A program made the translations under genes and the position numbers. From the NCBI GenBank assembly GCA_027575765.1, contig JANBPT010000054.1, positions 1 to 64,000 of the forward strand: DNA of 64,000 nucleotides, read 5' to 3'. The stretch comes from Tieghemiomyces parasiticus (lineage: Eukaryota > Kickxellomycota > Dimargaritomycetes > Dimargaritales > Dimargaritaceae). Shown piece after piece: positions 33,729 through 45,021 of the stretch. Position 1 is the stretch's first letter; each line of letters opens with the position of its first letter. Below the pieces are notes generated by a model. The model was not told the DNA's origin. It saw nothing but the letters and a program-made list of their open reading frames with translations, and did no database searches.

Positions 33729-34512
33729 ATGAGTACTACCGCCGCGGAGACCGTCCTGGCTGCCCCCGCCCCTGCCGCACCTTTCGACTCGGTCCTGGAC
33801 CAGGTCGAGGTGCCCTCCGCCGACTCGTCCGACGTGGATGACCCCTCTGGTACGTCTGCCACCCTTTGCCCTCCCTGTACCCACACCTAAAGTTGCTAGG
33901 CTGGTAGGAACCCTTCCGCTAACTATGCCGCCCGTACTTTGCCTCACTCCACCCTCAACCCCCTTTCTCCTTTCAGGCGACACTCTAGTAACGGACACGG
34001 CTGCGAGCGGGGATAGCGACGAAGTCCGTACCAAAAAGGACCAACTTAAGCGCTGCCATGATGAGATACGGTCCGCCACGCAGAGGTTTTCCAAGCAGAG
34101 GGAGAGCCACTGGCTGCCAGCCAAACGACGCCACATTCAGCGCGAGCTCGCCCAATTAGAGGACGGCACTCACCCGGCTTACGCGGTCGGCCAGGACGAG
34201 CTGGACGACCGGTTCCGTCGGCGGCGCCAGAAACTGGACGAGGCCTGGGCGTTGCGGCGGAACACTATTATGACCGAATACCGCGGCCGGATCGCCCTTT
34301 TTGACCAGACCTACCGCGAACGAAAACGCGCGGCTCTGGCCGAGCGCCTAACTGCCTTGGCCGACCAAGGTGCCCGGCTAAAGGATGGGCTACGACGTGG
34401 GTACCGGTGGCGGTCCCCTGGCCCTACCGGTCCCGACGACCTGGACGGTGACCTCGAGGAATTAAGGGCTACAGCCGCCACGGACGTCAAATCTGCCATT
34501 AACCATCATTGA
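33729..34512 (+). CDS. SDS3: Sds3-like subunit of the Sin3/Rpd3 histone deacetylase complex
   Basis: Exons 33729-33849 and 33977-34512 (127-nt intron, phase 1) give 218 residues. After an acidic Ala/Ser-rich start there is a long charged coiled coil. ELAQLEDGTHPAYAVGQDEL matches the Sds3/BRMS1/Dep1 family core (..L..GTHPEY...L..), followed by RRRQKLDEAWALRRNTIMTE and further Arg-rich helix. Sds3-family proteins hold the Sin3-histone deacetylase complex together in the nucleus. The protein is shorter than yeast Sds3 (327) and lacks a clear C-terminal domain, so BRMS1-like or Dep1-like are alternatives. The first exon is low-complexity. Confidence 0.65.
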
Positions 34513-36609
34513 CTGTGTACATTTAGCAATTTTGCAACTTTAGGTTCGATCTCATCGCCAATATTATACTAGCTAGACTTTAAAGGGCACGGTACGGAGG
34601 GGGGGAGGGCAGCCGAGGAAGAATTATGGTGAGTTTGGGTACCATGGTTGTACGATATGGCGGGGAGCGAACGCGGCATAACTCGCAATGCGTGATTATT
34701 TTTTAGGTGTATTGGAAAACAGTGATGCCTCTCCTCGTTTTTTTTTTCCTTTTTGTTTTTTTACTAGCACTTGAAACGAACGATACGGGGAATAACTGTG
34801 GCGATGTATTAGGAAAGTGCAGGCCCTCTGCCGGTGTGTTTGAAAACAGAGATGGAAGTGTGGTTCCGGGTCCAACAACCAGGCACGCCGCTGGTCGCTA
34901 TAGGTGAATGGACTACGGGTTTCAAGTGGCGTAGCAAGGGCAGCAGTGGCAGTGAAAAGTCGGCAGGGGAATAGAGACTGCTACAGCTGGCCAAGGGGCA
35001 CATAAACGGCACACAAATTCCAGAGCCATCGGCCAAATCCCCGCACTGGGCTAGCTGGCTCGCAGGCCGTCTACAAATGGTACTCTACCCAACAGTCGAC
35101 GATAGTTAATTGACACCATAGTGAAAAATAGTATCAAACGGCCGGTTTCTCAGTGGATAGTTCGTCTTGTCATTCGCTCGGAAGTAGATCATTCGGCCCC
35201 TTAGGCTCAAAGGATCATCGAGCTTCGTTCTTATTTAGTCCAATTGTAAGCACGTATAGTTCCGTATATGAACCTTCCGATCTTTGTACCTCTTTCGCAC
35301 ACCACCAGCCCAGCAGTGTCCTCCCACCACGCCCGGCTGCCATCTAATTCTCGTTTATCCATGACAACCTTCCCCGCCTGGTTAGTCCCTGTCGTTTCCC
35401 CGTTGGCCTTAAGAGCCCCCGGAACTAGCATGTGAAACGTGTTACACTCGATATACAGGCCTGGTGGGGGGCTCGCCTTCCTGTTGAGGTTGCCACGCCG
35501 CCAAGGAAGCAGTAATAAGCTCACGTGGACAGAAGTACTCCCTTCATCGAATATATATATGTATGTGTGGATTTCTCGCATCATCGTAACCATTTCATAA
35601 GCTCTTGGCGTACCAACGACTGGGGCACCCTTACTAGTGTTTAAATCACGAAGGGTAGGCCCAATCCTTTATCAAGAGCGAAGAATACACCCTCGAAGTG
35701 GCTCCAAAGGGGCGCTATATATTAATGATCTACCTCGCAGGACCCAGTGGGATCCTTTCCGACTTGAATACCTAAAGTTTCGCACTTGCTTCAGAGCCAT
35801 CGGAGACCAGATGAATCTATTGGATCCAGGTGCTCAAACGGTATGTACAGCCGACACGTTGGAATTCATAAGGTCGATTTCTCACACGTGACCGATTAAG
35901 TCGGCCAGGTTTATTCCCCATGACCTTAAACTTCGACTCGGAAGAATTATTCACTAGGCAAGCAGCTCTTCTGCTTGGCTGCCTGCACCAATTAGAAAGC
36001 CTGATGGGTATATACAACCTATAGCCCTAACACACTTCCCGTCTCTCCAGTAGGGCATTGCTTTGTTCCTACGTTGTTGATTTTCCCGTAGTAATTTCAC
36101 ATGCATCGCGAACCCACCCCTACTACCCCCTTAGATAGCATGATTAGCGTGGTTCACAATAACCAGCGTCTTTTAGAAAGCGAGTGCAAACTTTTTTTTT
36201 TCTGACTTGGTGTTTGCCATTCTAGAGTCGAATCGACATGCTCGTCCCTGACCAAGCACCCCTGCAACTGTGGCTATAATCTAATCGCCTGAGCGGTAGT
36301 AGAGGCCCCAATACCAAATACCAATTTGGTCGAGACGCAGTGTCAATATTAGGTAAAGTTAGTTTTAATGTTTACAATGTTTTTATGTGGTAAGACGTGC
36401 ATATTGATAAACAATTAGACACACACGACAGATGATCACATGTTGGTATACAAGGTGAGGGTAAGATGAGGTTGACGCGGAAGAGTGGCGTATGCTGTGC
36501 AATAAGGTGCTAAATAACAAGGAAGACCACTCCGATACCATTGACTGGGGGGGGGGGAGGGCATTATGGTGGTAATACCGCAAGCTCGGCCCAGGGATAA
36601 GAAGGGCCT
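34513..36609. other. Intergenic stretch, 2.1 kb
   Basis: Convergent 3' flanks of the Sds3-like gene and the 1202-aa gene. AT-richer, with homopolymer runs (T runs near 34739 and 36190, a G run near 36547). Open frames here lack coding bias. Nothing recognised. Confidence 0.55.
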
Positions 36610-39600
36610 TTATCCGTCAATGTCAACATCCGAACATTCATCGGCCAGCGGAGCGGATGGCCGACGACCACCGGCAGTGGCCGTCCCATGACGCAAATCC
36701 AAAGGCAGCCCAGAATCCCCCACCGGCGTAGCTAGGGGAGCAGTACCACGGTCGACCGACACCGTGTCGCGCGTCTCCGACCCCGAATCCTCGGGAGGCA
36801 AGTCATAGTCCATGCCATCACCCTCGTCTCCGTGCCCCGCTTCACCACCGATATCGTCGTCATCGTCGTCGTTGGGCAAAGACACCATGGCTGCCGTCAT
36901 CAGATCAATCTGCTCCATTTCGGACAGGCCCAGTTCGGCCGGATCGATTTCCAGAGGCCATTCGGCCAAGCTGTCCGTAAAGGTGTTACCGGCACCCCAG
37001 TTGTGGAGGAGAGACGAGGATTGATCAACCGAGTTTGGCAGGTTCGACACAGCCAACGACGATGGCCCTACGGCGGTTTGGTCGGTAGTGCCGGCGGCAC
37101 CGAGCGAAGGGCGGCGGCGGTGACTGGGTGCGGATAAAAGATTCGCCGCCATGGAGGCCAATGACGACGTCCGAGTACGCTTCGAGACGCCAGGGGAAGT
37201 GGCGGTGGCAGCCGTCGTCGTCTCCAAACCCTGTCGGCGACGCTTGCGCGTGGGTGGTCTCAGCAGCTGGGGGCGGCTGGCAACGGCCGCTTCCTCGTCG
37301 GAGGTTGCGTCATCAGGAGAGGTGGGTAGGCCCAAGGCATCAGCAACCATACGGCCTAAGGGACGGCGCTGGAGGGGCCGGCGCTTACGTGAACCATTAC
37401 CGCCGAAGGCACCTGAAGAGAGGGCAGTTGCGGTTGATGCAAGGGTGGCCGCGGTGGTCGAATTGTTCCACAGCACGTTGGAGCCTCGCACGGTGGCCGG
37501 CGCAGCCGACCCCTGACGTTGCTGCCAACGTGCCCCAAACTTGAGCGCGTCGGCATACGTGAACGGGCTCTTCCGGCTTTCACGTAGGCCGACCTGGGAC
37601 CGACTCGTACGGAAGCTGTGAATCGGGATGTGGTCCCACCGGCTATGGGAGGTGGCGGTCCAGGCCTCCGTGGCTTCTTGGCAGTGTCCATCCGCGGTGG
37701 ATGCTGCCATCGTCGGCTGAACCGGGTTTGTCGTGGGTAGCACGGTCGGCATCATTGGCCGGCCTTTAGCGGGATGCTGAACTTCCGCCGCTAAGTTCTC
37801 GGTGTCCATGAGGTCCTCGATCTGAATAACCGCACTAAGTGGACCAGGCGTGGGAGATTCAGGGGCCCCATTGCGCTGGTGATCCAGTATGGGCAACAAC
37901 CGACCGCCTTCCCATTGGGTAGTAGCCAAAGTTGGGGTGACCAAGGACTTCCGCAGCGGACTGCCCGCGGGGCGGGCCCGCGATAACACCCAGGTTTTCC
38001 CTGGCGAAGGTTGCAGGAGTTGCGGTGCCCCGTCACCCCATTTTCGTCTCGCCCGCTTGAGCCGGTTCTTTTTTTTGAACATGAGTACCGAGGTCTCTAG
38101 GAGGGATGGCACAGGATCGGAACCCGAGGTCGAGGAGGATAGGACTCCCGGACTCACCGGGTCCAGTAGCAGCGGCGGCGGGTCTTCGAGCGTCAGGGAC
38201 GCGACGGAGTCCGCGTCCGATCCGCTCTCGTCTTCGTTTCCGTGTCGGGAGGGAACGTAGGCTTCGGCCGGCGTGGGCCACCGACCGGATCCCTCGGTGC
38301 CCGATGCAAGTCCCGGTGGTGATGGAGGTAATTGCTGAAGGTCATTTAACGTGGGCTCCGGGACCGCCGGCGACGCCAATTCCAGGACGGTGGTACTGAC
38401 CGAACGACGGAAATCTGCCGGGACGGGCTGAGGTCGGATGGGTGACACTAGGGCGCCAGGTACCTCTAGGTCAAGGGAGGCCAGTGCCAGCCGGTTACGG
38501 TGAGCGGCGGTCATGTCACTATCGTCCACCATCATGCTCAGCGGGAAAGCGGATAGGGCGGCGGAGAGGGCGTCCGGGTGGTCCGGGAGGAACAGGTTTT
38601 GGTCAATGAGGGCGTCCACGTACGATAGGTCCAGTTGGGCGAAAAGAGCGTCGGTCGGGTGTAACGGAGTAGGCGCGGGTGTGGGGGCGGTGGTATAATC
38701 GACGGTGTCACGCGACGATAAAGTGGCAGCGGCGGACGGGACGGTGGCGGGTTCGGGTAATGGCCGCGGTAGGAAGGGATCCAGCGCCACCGTGGTGATA
38801 GGCAGGTTCATCATAGCCGCAGAGGCTTTTGTAGGTGAAGCCGGGCGGCTGGCGGGCTCCTGGTCAGAGACGCTGGCGTTCAGGTAATCTGAGGATAATG
38901 TGGCCGGCGACGCTAAGTGGGGAAGGTTAGGGACGGGTGAATTACGCGGGGTCGCGGGACCTCCAGCCGGTCGGTTAACCGGGGACGCGGGCGCAGAAGA
39001 GTCACTCCCGTTCGTACTGCTACCGTCAGTACCGCTACCCATCGACGCCCAACTCTCCCACCCGAGGGCATAGGCGTACTCGAGGGGATCGATGCCACCT
39101 GCTGACGACCAATTTGACGGTTCCTGGTGTTTCGATGTCGCCGCAGTCTCCTCGGTGGCCAAGCCGGGTGGGTTGGCCACCTCGAACTGAATCTCGTCGT
39201 ACATTTCTCCTTCGTCAGCTTCGGCGTCAGAGCTGGACGGGGAATAGTCGTAGCCAAACGTAGACGAGGTGTGGTCTGAAAGCTCACCGTCCACTATGCT
39301 GCGGGCCGCGAATTCCTGCTGGATAGCTGCCGCCTCCGCGGCGTCTACGCCAGAGCCAACCAGATCTTCCGCGTCTAGGGCGGCGACCAGCGCCCCGTCA
39401 TCGTGGTCAAGGTCGCTATCGCTGGCGTCGAGAGCGGAGTCGTGGCCGGATAACTCGGAATCCCAAGCGGCGGGTGGCGGAGGGGCGGCGGTCGGCTTGA
39501 TAATTTTCCCGACCTTCTTGCCGGAAGGCTGTAGCTTGACCGGACGAGTTGACGGTGGTGGCCCAATGTCATTTTTGCCCCGGCCGGCCCCTCGACCTGG

Positions 39601-40218
39601 TGGGGGTCGTAGCGGCGGTGGACTAAGGCGCAGGAGAAGGTTGTCTTCCTCGGAACTCCAGTCGGAAATGTTAACGTCGGAAAGGCTATCGGAGCCGCCA
39701 AGGTCTGCGGTGGCTGGAGTGCGGCGGGCGGCTTTTACTGGCGAGGACGAAAAGATCGAAGTCGGCCGTGGTGGTTTGGCCCCTAGTTTCTTACCGCCGC
39801 CACCAGTTATTGGCCGGGTGGCCTTACCTGCCCGATGACCAGCGGGCGTCGGGGCGACTGAAGACGAGGCCAAAAGTCGAGAGCTGGCCGCCAAGGCGTT
39901 CGGTTTACCAGTGCCGCCGCTGCATGTACACTCCGAATCGCATACGGGACAAATGTCGAGGTCGTCGTCGCTCCCGCTTCCGGCGCTAAGAAGTGGGGGC
40001 AGTGTCCCCATGACGATACCAGGTTTAGGTTTAACCTGGGCGGCTGACGAGGTTTTTTGGGGTCGCCGGGCCTGGGCCCGCTTCTCGGTCTTCGGGGCGG
40101 TGGCGGCAGACTTGCGACTGGTCGGGATGCGATCGCGCACGGCGGACTGGGCCGATGATCGACCATTGGTCGACCAAGGCTTTGCGGTCATGGTCTGGGA
40201 GGTTTTCCGGGGCTTCAT
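36610..40218 (-). CDS. Unknown large disordered protein, 1202 aa
   Basis: Uninterrupted frame from ATG 40218 (MKPRKTSQTMTAKPWSTNGR) to TAA. It is basic at the start and then mostly Ser/Pro/Ala-rich with acidic patches. Short conserved-looking islands are a four-Cys cluster DLDICPVCDSECTCSG (about residues 87-101), STFGYDYSPSSSDAEADEGE, LEYAYALGWESWASMGS, SVLMFKKKNRLKRARRKWG, KSPFTYADALKFGARWQ, and an acidic tail with PAELGLSEMEQIDLMTAAMV. The Cys cluster could bind one metal ion. Acidic islands next to basic patches suggest a nuclear transcription or chromatin role, possibly of the Ifh1/Crf1 co-regulator type. That is only an impression from motif style; no family is established. Confidence 0.75.
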   Translation of the reverse strand: MKPRKTSQTMTAKPWSTNGRSSAQSAVRDRIPTSRKSAATAPKTEKRAQARRPQKTSSAAQVKPKPGIVMGTLPPLLSAGSGSDDDLDICPVCDSECTCSGGTGKPNALAASSRLLASSSVAPTPAGHRAGKATRPITGGGGKKLGAKPPRPTSIFSSSPVKAARRTPATADLGGSDSLSDVNISDWSSEEDNLLLRLSPPPLRPPPGRGAGRGKNDIGPPPSTRPVKLQPSGKKVGKIIKPTAAPPPPAAWDSELSGHDSALDASDSDLDHDDGALVAALDAEDLVGSGVDAAEAAAIQQEFAARSIVDGELSDHTSSTFGYDYSPSSSDAEADEGEMYDEIQFEVANPPGLATEETAATSKHQEPSNWSSAGGIDPLEYAYALGWESWASMGSGTDGSSTNGSDSSAPASPVNRPAGGPATPRNSPVPNLPHLASPATLSSDYLNASVSDQEPASRPASPTKASAAMMNLPITTVALDPFLPRPLPEPATVPSAAATLSSRDTVDYTTAPTPAPTPLHPTDALFAQLDLSYVDALIDQNLFLPDHPDALSAALSAFPLSMMVDDSDMTAAHRNRLALASLDLEVPGALVSPIRPQPVPADFRRSVSTTVLELASPAVPEPTLNDLQQLPPSPPGLASGTEGSGRWPTPAEAYVPSRHGNEDESGSDADSVASLTLEDPPPLLLDPVSPGVLSSSTSGSDPVPSLLETSVLMFKKKNRLKRARRKWGDGAPQLLQPSPGKTWVLSRARPAGSPLRKSLVTPTLATTQWEGGRLLPILDHQRNGAPESPTPGPLSAVIQIEDLMDTENLAAEVQHPAKGRPMMPTVLPTTNPVQPTMAASTADGHCQEATEAWTATSHSRWDHIPIHSFRTSRSQVGLRESRKSPFTYADALKFGARWQQRQGSAAPATVRGSNVLWNNSTTAATLASTATALSSGAFGGNGSRKRRPLQRRPLGRMVADALGLPTSPDDATSDEEAAVASRPQLLRPPTRKRRRQGLETTTAATATSPGVSKRTRTSSLASMAANLLSAPSHRRRPSLGAAGTTDQTAVGPSSLAVSNLPNSVDQSSSLLHNWGAGNTFTDSLAEWPLEIDPAELGLSEMEQIDLMTAAMVSLPNDDDDDDIGGEAGHGDEGDGMDYDLPPEDSGSETRDTVSVDRGTAPLATPVGDSGLPLDLRHGTATAGGRRPSAPLADECSDVDIDG

Positions 40219-43200
40219 GGCTCCGGAGGGATGGCTGGGGTAGGTGGAGGTGGGCTGGGTAGGCCCGATCGCATACCCTGGGAGAGGGGGGGGCGAATGA
40301 AGCGTAGGACCTTGACGTAGCGAGAGGCTGGGCCAGCGTGTATGGTCTGTGCGACAAAATCGAGGAGAGGGTCAGGCTGCGGGCTCTGCAAGGGTAGCAG
40401 CTCTGGCAGGCGGGCGGAGGCGATCAGCAAGAGAGTGAAGACGATGCGGCAATGTGGTGCCAATAACCACGATTTCAAGGGCTATAGTAAATAGTCGCGA
40501 GTTGTAGAGAGCGCAAGTAGAAGGTATAGAGTAGATGCCAATGACTAGACCAGGTTATGAGTTGGCGGTTGGGCCTATGGTTCTTTTTTTTTTTACTTAA
40601 TGACGCCGTCACCCTCTGGGCTGGGTATCTGGCGTTGCACTACGAAGATGCTGTACATGTTAGCCCGACGCTGAGTACTTTATTCTTTTTTTTTTCTCTT
40701 GGCCGATGGTGCCGTAGCAACCCACCGGGGCTGGACTGTCTCAAGGTGGTCGATGCACTGGGGCCTACCGTGTCCTAATCCCCCTCCCGCCACAGCCAGG
40801 CAGGGAAAGTGACCTTGGCTGGTACATGGCGGTAGATCCGTCGAGGAAAGGGTGGAAGGGAACCAGGAGGCTGCACAGATGAGATGCAGAGCGGCGAGTA
40901 AAAAAAAAAAGGTTGGAGGTCGTTAATCTTTACCGGCCAATCGCTAGATGGGAAAACGTGGTCGCCTCTTTTTTTTTGCGGGTAGCTTCTCCTCCATTTA
41001 GGTCACTCGGAACCGTTCGAACCTGTTGGGCCTCTAGACACGAGCTTAGCGGGGCGGGTAGGACAGGAGCGTGGAAGGCAGCGGGCGGAGAGTACTGAAA
41101 GGCCAAGGGGCACAGGCGTGTAAAGCTTGGTGCGAGAATAGTACCGGGAACAATACGAATGGCTTCGAGGCATTAGGTCGGCCAAGTTACGTTGCAGCAC
41201 ACGTAAATGTATTCCTTGCTTCAGCATCGCTCCATGCCAGCATACTGGTCTAGCCTGCCGTACGTGAGAAGCTCCTCCCCCCAGTGCGCCCTTAGGTCTT
41301 CTACAGCACATGTACAGTGTGGTGGCACTGTGGAAATAAACCGTGGTTTCCATAGGCACTGAATAGGCTAAAGGGGTCGATTCAAGGATAGTGAATGCCC
41401 AATGTTAACATTATATGCATCCCGTCGAATAGAACAACAATGTGATAGCAGAAAGTCAATGGCAGCTGCTTGTCAAATGAGCCATCGTTCTTATGACGAA
41501 GACTAGTCGACGCGAGCCTCCTCTCCCGACTCGTGCACGCAGCCCATTAACTCACAGCACGACCAGCTCGACCTTGCAGGCCTCCAAGGGCGGACAGCAC
41601 CGGTGGTACAGGTAAAACTTGAGGTGGCCATATCGGGGCTTGCAACGCAGGTCCTCGACGAACGGGTGGTTGTGGCTATCATGAGGCAGTTAAACATCTC
41701 GAGTTCCTTATCCTTGACAAACGCTAGGGTAACCTCCTTGGGCTGCGTGGGGTGGGTCTTGGAGATCACCTCATCTGACACATCAACGTTGGTGGCGTAT
41801 GGAAATAGACCGACGACCTGGATGGTTTTGTGAGCGGGGTGACTGATAGCGAAGGACGGCAGGGTGTATGAGGGTATCAGGTCGGAGACGGCGCTGGATT
41901 CGCCGGCCTTATCGGGCACATAAATTCAGGTAACCTCGTCCACGGGGAGCGGCCAGTGGACCAGCTATTCATCAGACGAGAACTGCTGGGAAACCTGGCA
42001 GGCACGGCTCAGGAATCCGTTGAGGAGCCACGGGGCGCAGACCTGTCTGCGGGGCCTCAATGGGGATTACGCGCAACGTGACCGGCTTGATTGCGGGCTA
42101 TTTCGGCGGAAGATGCAAGCGTCCTGTCTTGATCAGTCCCCTTAAGACTCAGGAGTCGGTGGGAGTGGCGGCAAGTGGCCTGGAGGGCGGGAAGCACGGC
42201 GCCGGCTACGTAGAAGGGCTTGGATGATGCCCTCCCGGGTTGCACAATGGGTGACCGTTTTGGTGGACATGAGAGCCAGCCGCTTACTGCGTAGCGTCTT
42301 GGGCATGCACGTACAATTGATCTCGGCAGTCTACTTGAGGCTGCCACAGATCCTGATAGTGGTAGAAACTCCACTGATGAAGGCTACCAGGCAACCCAGC
42401 GAGGCTATATGCTCGCCTACATCCTACTACTTCCTTCAACTGGGAGGGTTGGGGGTCTACGTTAGAAAATCGGTCAAATAATTGCGCCGGAATATCGCAT
42501 TGTCATCATGCAAAGAAGGATGCATCGGGAACCCAAATGGCGCTTTCATGGTGCTCTCCTCCTTCCGGGCCAACTCGATCCGCTCAAATACCCGCAGGGG
42601 CGTGATCGGTTCTTGGCGAAACGTGTCCCGGGAGGGGGGCTGAGATTTGGTTCTCTCCTCCAGTCCGGGCTATCTGTTGAGCTAAGGGACAGGCTGGATA
42701 ATCCGGAACCAGATACTCGTGTAGGCGGGGCTACAGGTCCTGCATGGCTCAGGGTGGGCCACTGGTGTGGAATCTGAAGCGGGCTGTCGGTAGACAGTGC
42801 TGGGCTTGGTGCTCTTCATCCTGTCCAGGATAATATCGGCTTGTGGACTCTCCTAGCCGGCTGACATCTTGATGTTAACTTCAATCTTCACCCCGGCGGG
42901 GTTCTATTTTGGAGACGTCTAGGATGACGATCTTTGCAAAAGCGGCTCTGTACAGGGTAGTGTCAGCCATTAGGGGGTGGAGGCAGGACTGGGTGCAGTT
43001 TATGTGGACAAAGTATGGAGAGCTGTGACAAGTTGCGTCAGTTGAAAACTGTTGACCCTATCCGAGTGTAGTGTTAATTGGGAAATTTATCGGGGACTCT
43101 AAATCTAAAGGTATCAAGTGTGTGTCTCACCGGTTTGATAATAGCCAATATCGTATGTCACCCCTGACGAACTTCTTAGATTTATGGTAAACTGGTACCA

Positions 43201-43763
43201 AGTTCGGGCCCACTTTTTCAGTGATACCCCTGCGTGTGGCTCGCCACCTTTTGGAAATGCCCTTTTTAATGCAGTTGCTCTTACCTATGCCGTTGAGGTC
43301 AAAATATGCTTTAATAGAGGTTAGGCTATCAAAGGAAGATAATTAAATACGAGGGTTTCAGAGCTAATAGCATATGGTAGGATCTCGACCCTGAGAGAGC
43401 GTTGTTAGAAAATAGGAAGGCAAAGGAGAGAGCTCGTTCCAAGCTGGTTTAGGACGTAGGTCCCATTACATCCTGGCAGCGGGGGAGGACCCCCGCTTCA
43501 CAGTGGGCGGCGCCATAAGGCCTGGTGGGCGTAGTGGGGCCGGAATACGGCGGGGTTCCCACCTGCACACCACATACCAACTATGAAAAGCCAGATATTC
43601 CTCATTCTCTATATTTTTAGCTCTGATTTTACATTGCAAAACTTCCCCTAACCGAATGGCGTTTTCCTCCTTCTGCCTTGCCAGTCCGTAGTTAATTGTT
43701 TTTTTTCCATACCCCTCTCTCACAGCCAAATCGAGCGTTCGAAAGCGAACTCACCCCTCCGCC
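40219..43763. other. Intergenic region, 3.5 kb, around a pseudogene
   Basis: Lies between the divergent 1202-aa gene and UTP23. 40219-41550 holds poly-T and poly-A runs but no gene. 41552-42970 is the decayed gene listed separately. 42971-43763 is AT-rich with no gene seen, ending in a pyrimidine-rich leader before UTP23. Confidence 0.55.
41552..42970 (-). pseudogene. Decayed protein-coding gene of unknown family
   Basis: On the minus strand a series of frames with strong GC-ending codon bias succeed one another but are broken by stops and frameshifts. They start at an ATG at 42970 (MADTTLYRAAFAKIVILDVS). Then, in a shifted frame, come GVKIEVNIKMSAG, ESPQADIILDRMKS and YTSIWFRIIQPVP. Near 42600-42500 is TPLRVFERIELARKEESTM, then KAPFGFPMHPSL. 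Near 42310 is MPKTLRSKRLALMSTKTVTH. At 41920-41700 is PSYTLPSFAISHPAHKTIQV and a following KEVTLAFVKDKELEMFN. After another shift, SHNHPFVEDLRCKPRYGHLK and FYLYHRCCPPLEACKVEL end at TGA 41554-41552. At least five breaks are needed, too many for sequencing error. Some could be introns, but acceptors and donors are not convincing. I do not recognise the ancestral protein. Confidence 0.6.
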
Positions 43764-44943
43764 ATGGGCCCTAAACGAACCCGGGCCTACCACAAGGCCG
43801 CCGGCATGTACAAGACGTGGTTCGGATTCCATGAGCCCTACCAAGTGATCGGTGAGTACCCTGGCATGTTCCCGGTCCAAAAGGGATGGACACATGGGCA
43901 TATGAAGTTGAATCTTGTGCGAGGCAGGGAGACGCCGTGATCTCTGGTGTATACTGAGGTCAATGTATGCGGTTAGACTGAGGCCAGTCCGCTCCCAATG
44001 GCTAACCTTTTAACTCTCCTTGGCTGCCTCCCGGGCACCTTATACTCCCCGATAGTCACTTCCGACCTTATTTCCCGAGCGCTGCGTCTTAAAATCAACT
44101 TGCGCGACGAATTACCAAAAATCTTTAACGGTACCGTCAGTGTCCGTAAGTAGCCTAGTAGTGGGCGATCGGGAGACGACTTTACAATGTCCTGTACGGG
44201 CCACCCTCGAAGTTGCTCTCAATCCTTTGTCCTCAATGGGGTCCAGCACCAGTTTCTAACCATGGCTAGCCCTATCCCCCAATCCCGTTCTATTTTACCC
44301 TGTACCTATACCTCTACGGACAGAGGTCCCCACGTGTCTCCTCCACCGGTTGGAGAAACAGGGCGACAAGAAGTTGGGCGAGCTGATCGCCGCGCGTCGA
44401 TTTGAGAAGTGGTACTGCCCGCACCAGATCGGCCGCACCGAGACGAACTGCATCATAGACTGCATTGGCACGCACAACAAGAACCGACTAGCCGTAGCGG
44501 CTCAGGATGCCAACCTACGTAAGCGTCTACGTCGTGTGCCCAGCGTCCCTCTGTTACATATCAACAGCTACTCCATCCTCATCCTGGAGCCCATGTCGGA
44601 GGCCACCACTGCTGCCATCAAAGCCAAGGCCCGAACCGTCGGGCATGCCCACGCTGCCGAACTCAAACTTCTCGACGCCCTACTGCCTGAAGTTAAAGCC
44701 AAGCGGGAAGGTGCCGCCGATTTGGTGCTGAGTGGGGAACCAGAAGCAACACAAAATGCTGATGAACAAAACCAGGAAGAGGAGAGTCCGTCCGAGCCAG
44801 AGCCAGAGCCGTCGGTACAGCCGACCAAGAGGCCGGCCGAGGGGGCCGATGAAGTCACAAACGAACCCGCGGACAAACGCGAAAGTAAGCGTGTTCGGAG
44901 GACTAAGAAGAGCAAGGTACCTGCAGAGGAAACGGCGACGTAG
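43764..44943 (+). CDS. UTP23: rRNA-processing PIN-domain protein Utp23
   Basis: Three exons, 43764-43851, 44056-44145 and 44324-44943, join to 265 residues. Utp23 is an SSU-processome protein needed for 18S rRNA maturation and release of snR30/U17 in the nucleolus. It starts MGPKRTRAYHKAAGMYKTWF with GFHEPYQVI, like other Utp23 proteins. The small PIN-type domain contains LRLKINLRDELPKIFNGTVS, a Cys/His cluster (KWYCPHQ...NCIIDC), RLAVAAQDANLRKRLRRVPS and VPLLHINSYSILILEPMSEA. The usual aspartate at position 31 (V-D-G in human, V-D-D in yeast) is Thr here (VIVTSDL). Another Asp lies two residues later, and the QDANL Asp is kept. The tail is acidic, then Lys/Arg-rich (KRVRRTKKSK). Exon phases match at both introns. 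Confidence 0.92.
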
Positions 44944-45015
44944 TACATGTAGGAGGCCGGCGACCGTTGGATCCACTGACTGGACAGCATATGGTCACTG
45001 GCTGATGCCCGAAGC

Positions 45016-45021
45016 AATAAA
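45016..45021 (+). terminator. Poly(A) signal of UTP23
   Basis: AATAAA, 73 bases after the UTP23 stop codon. Confidence 0.4.
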
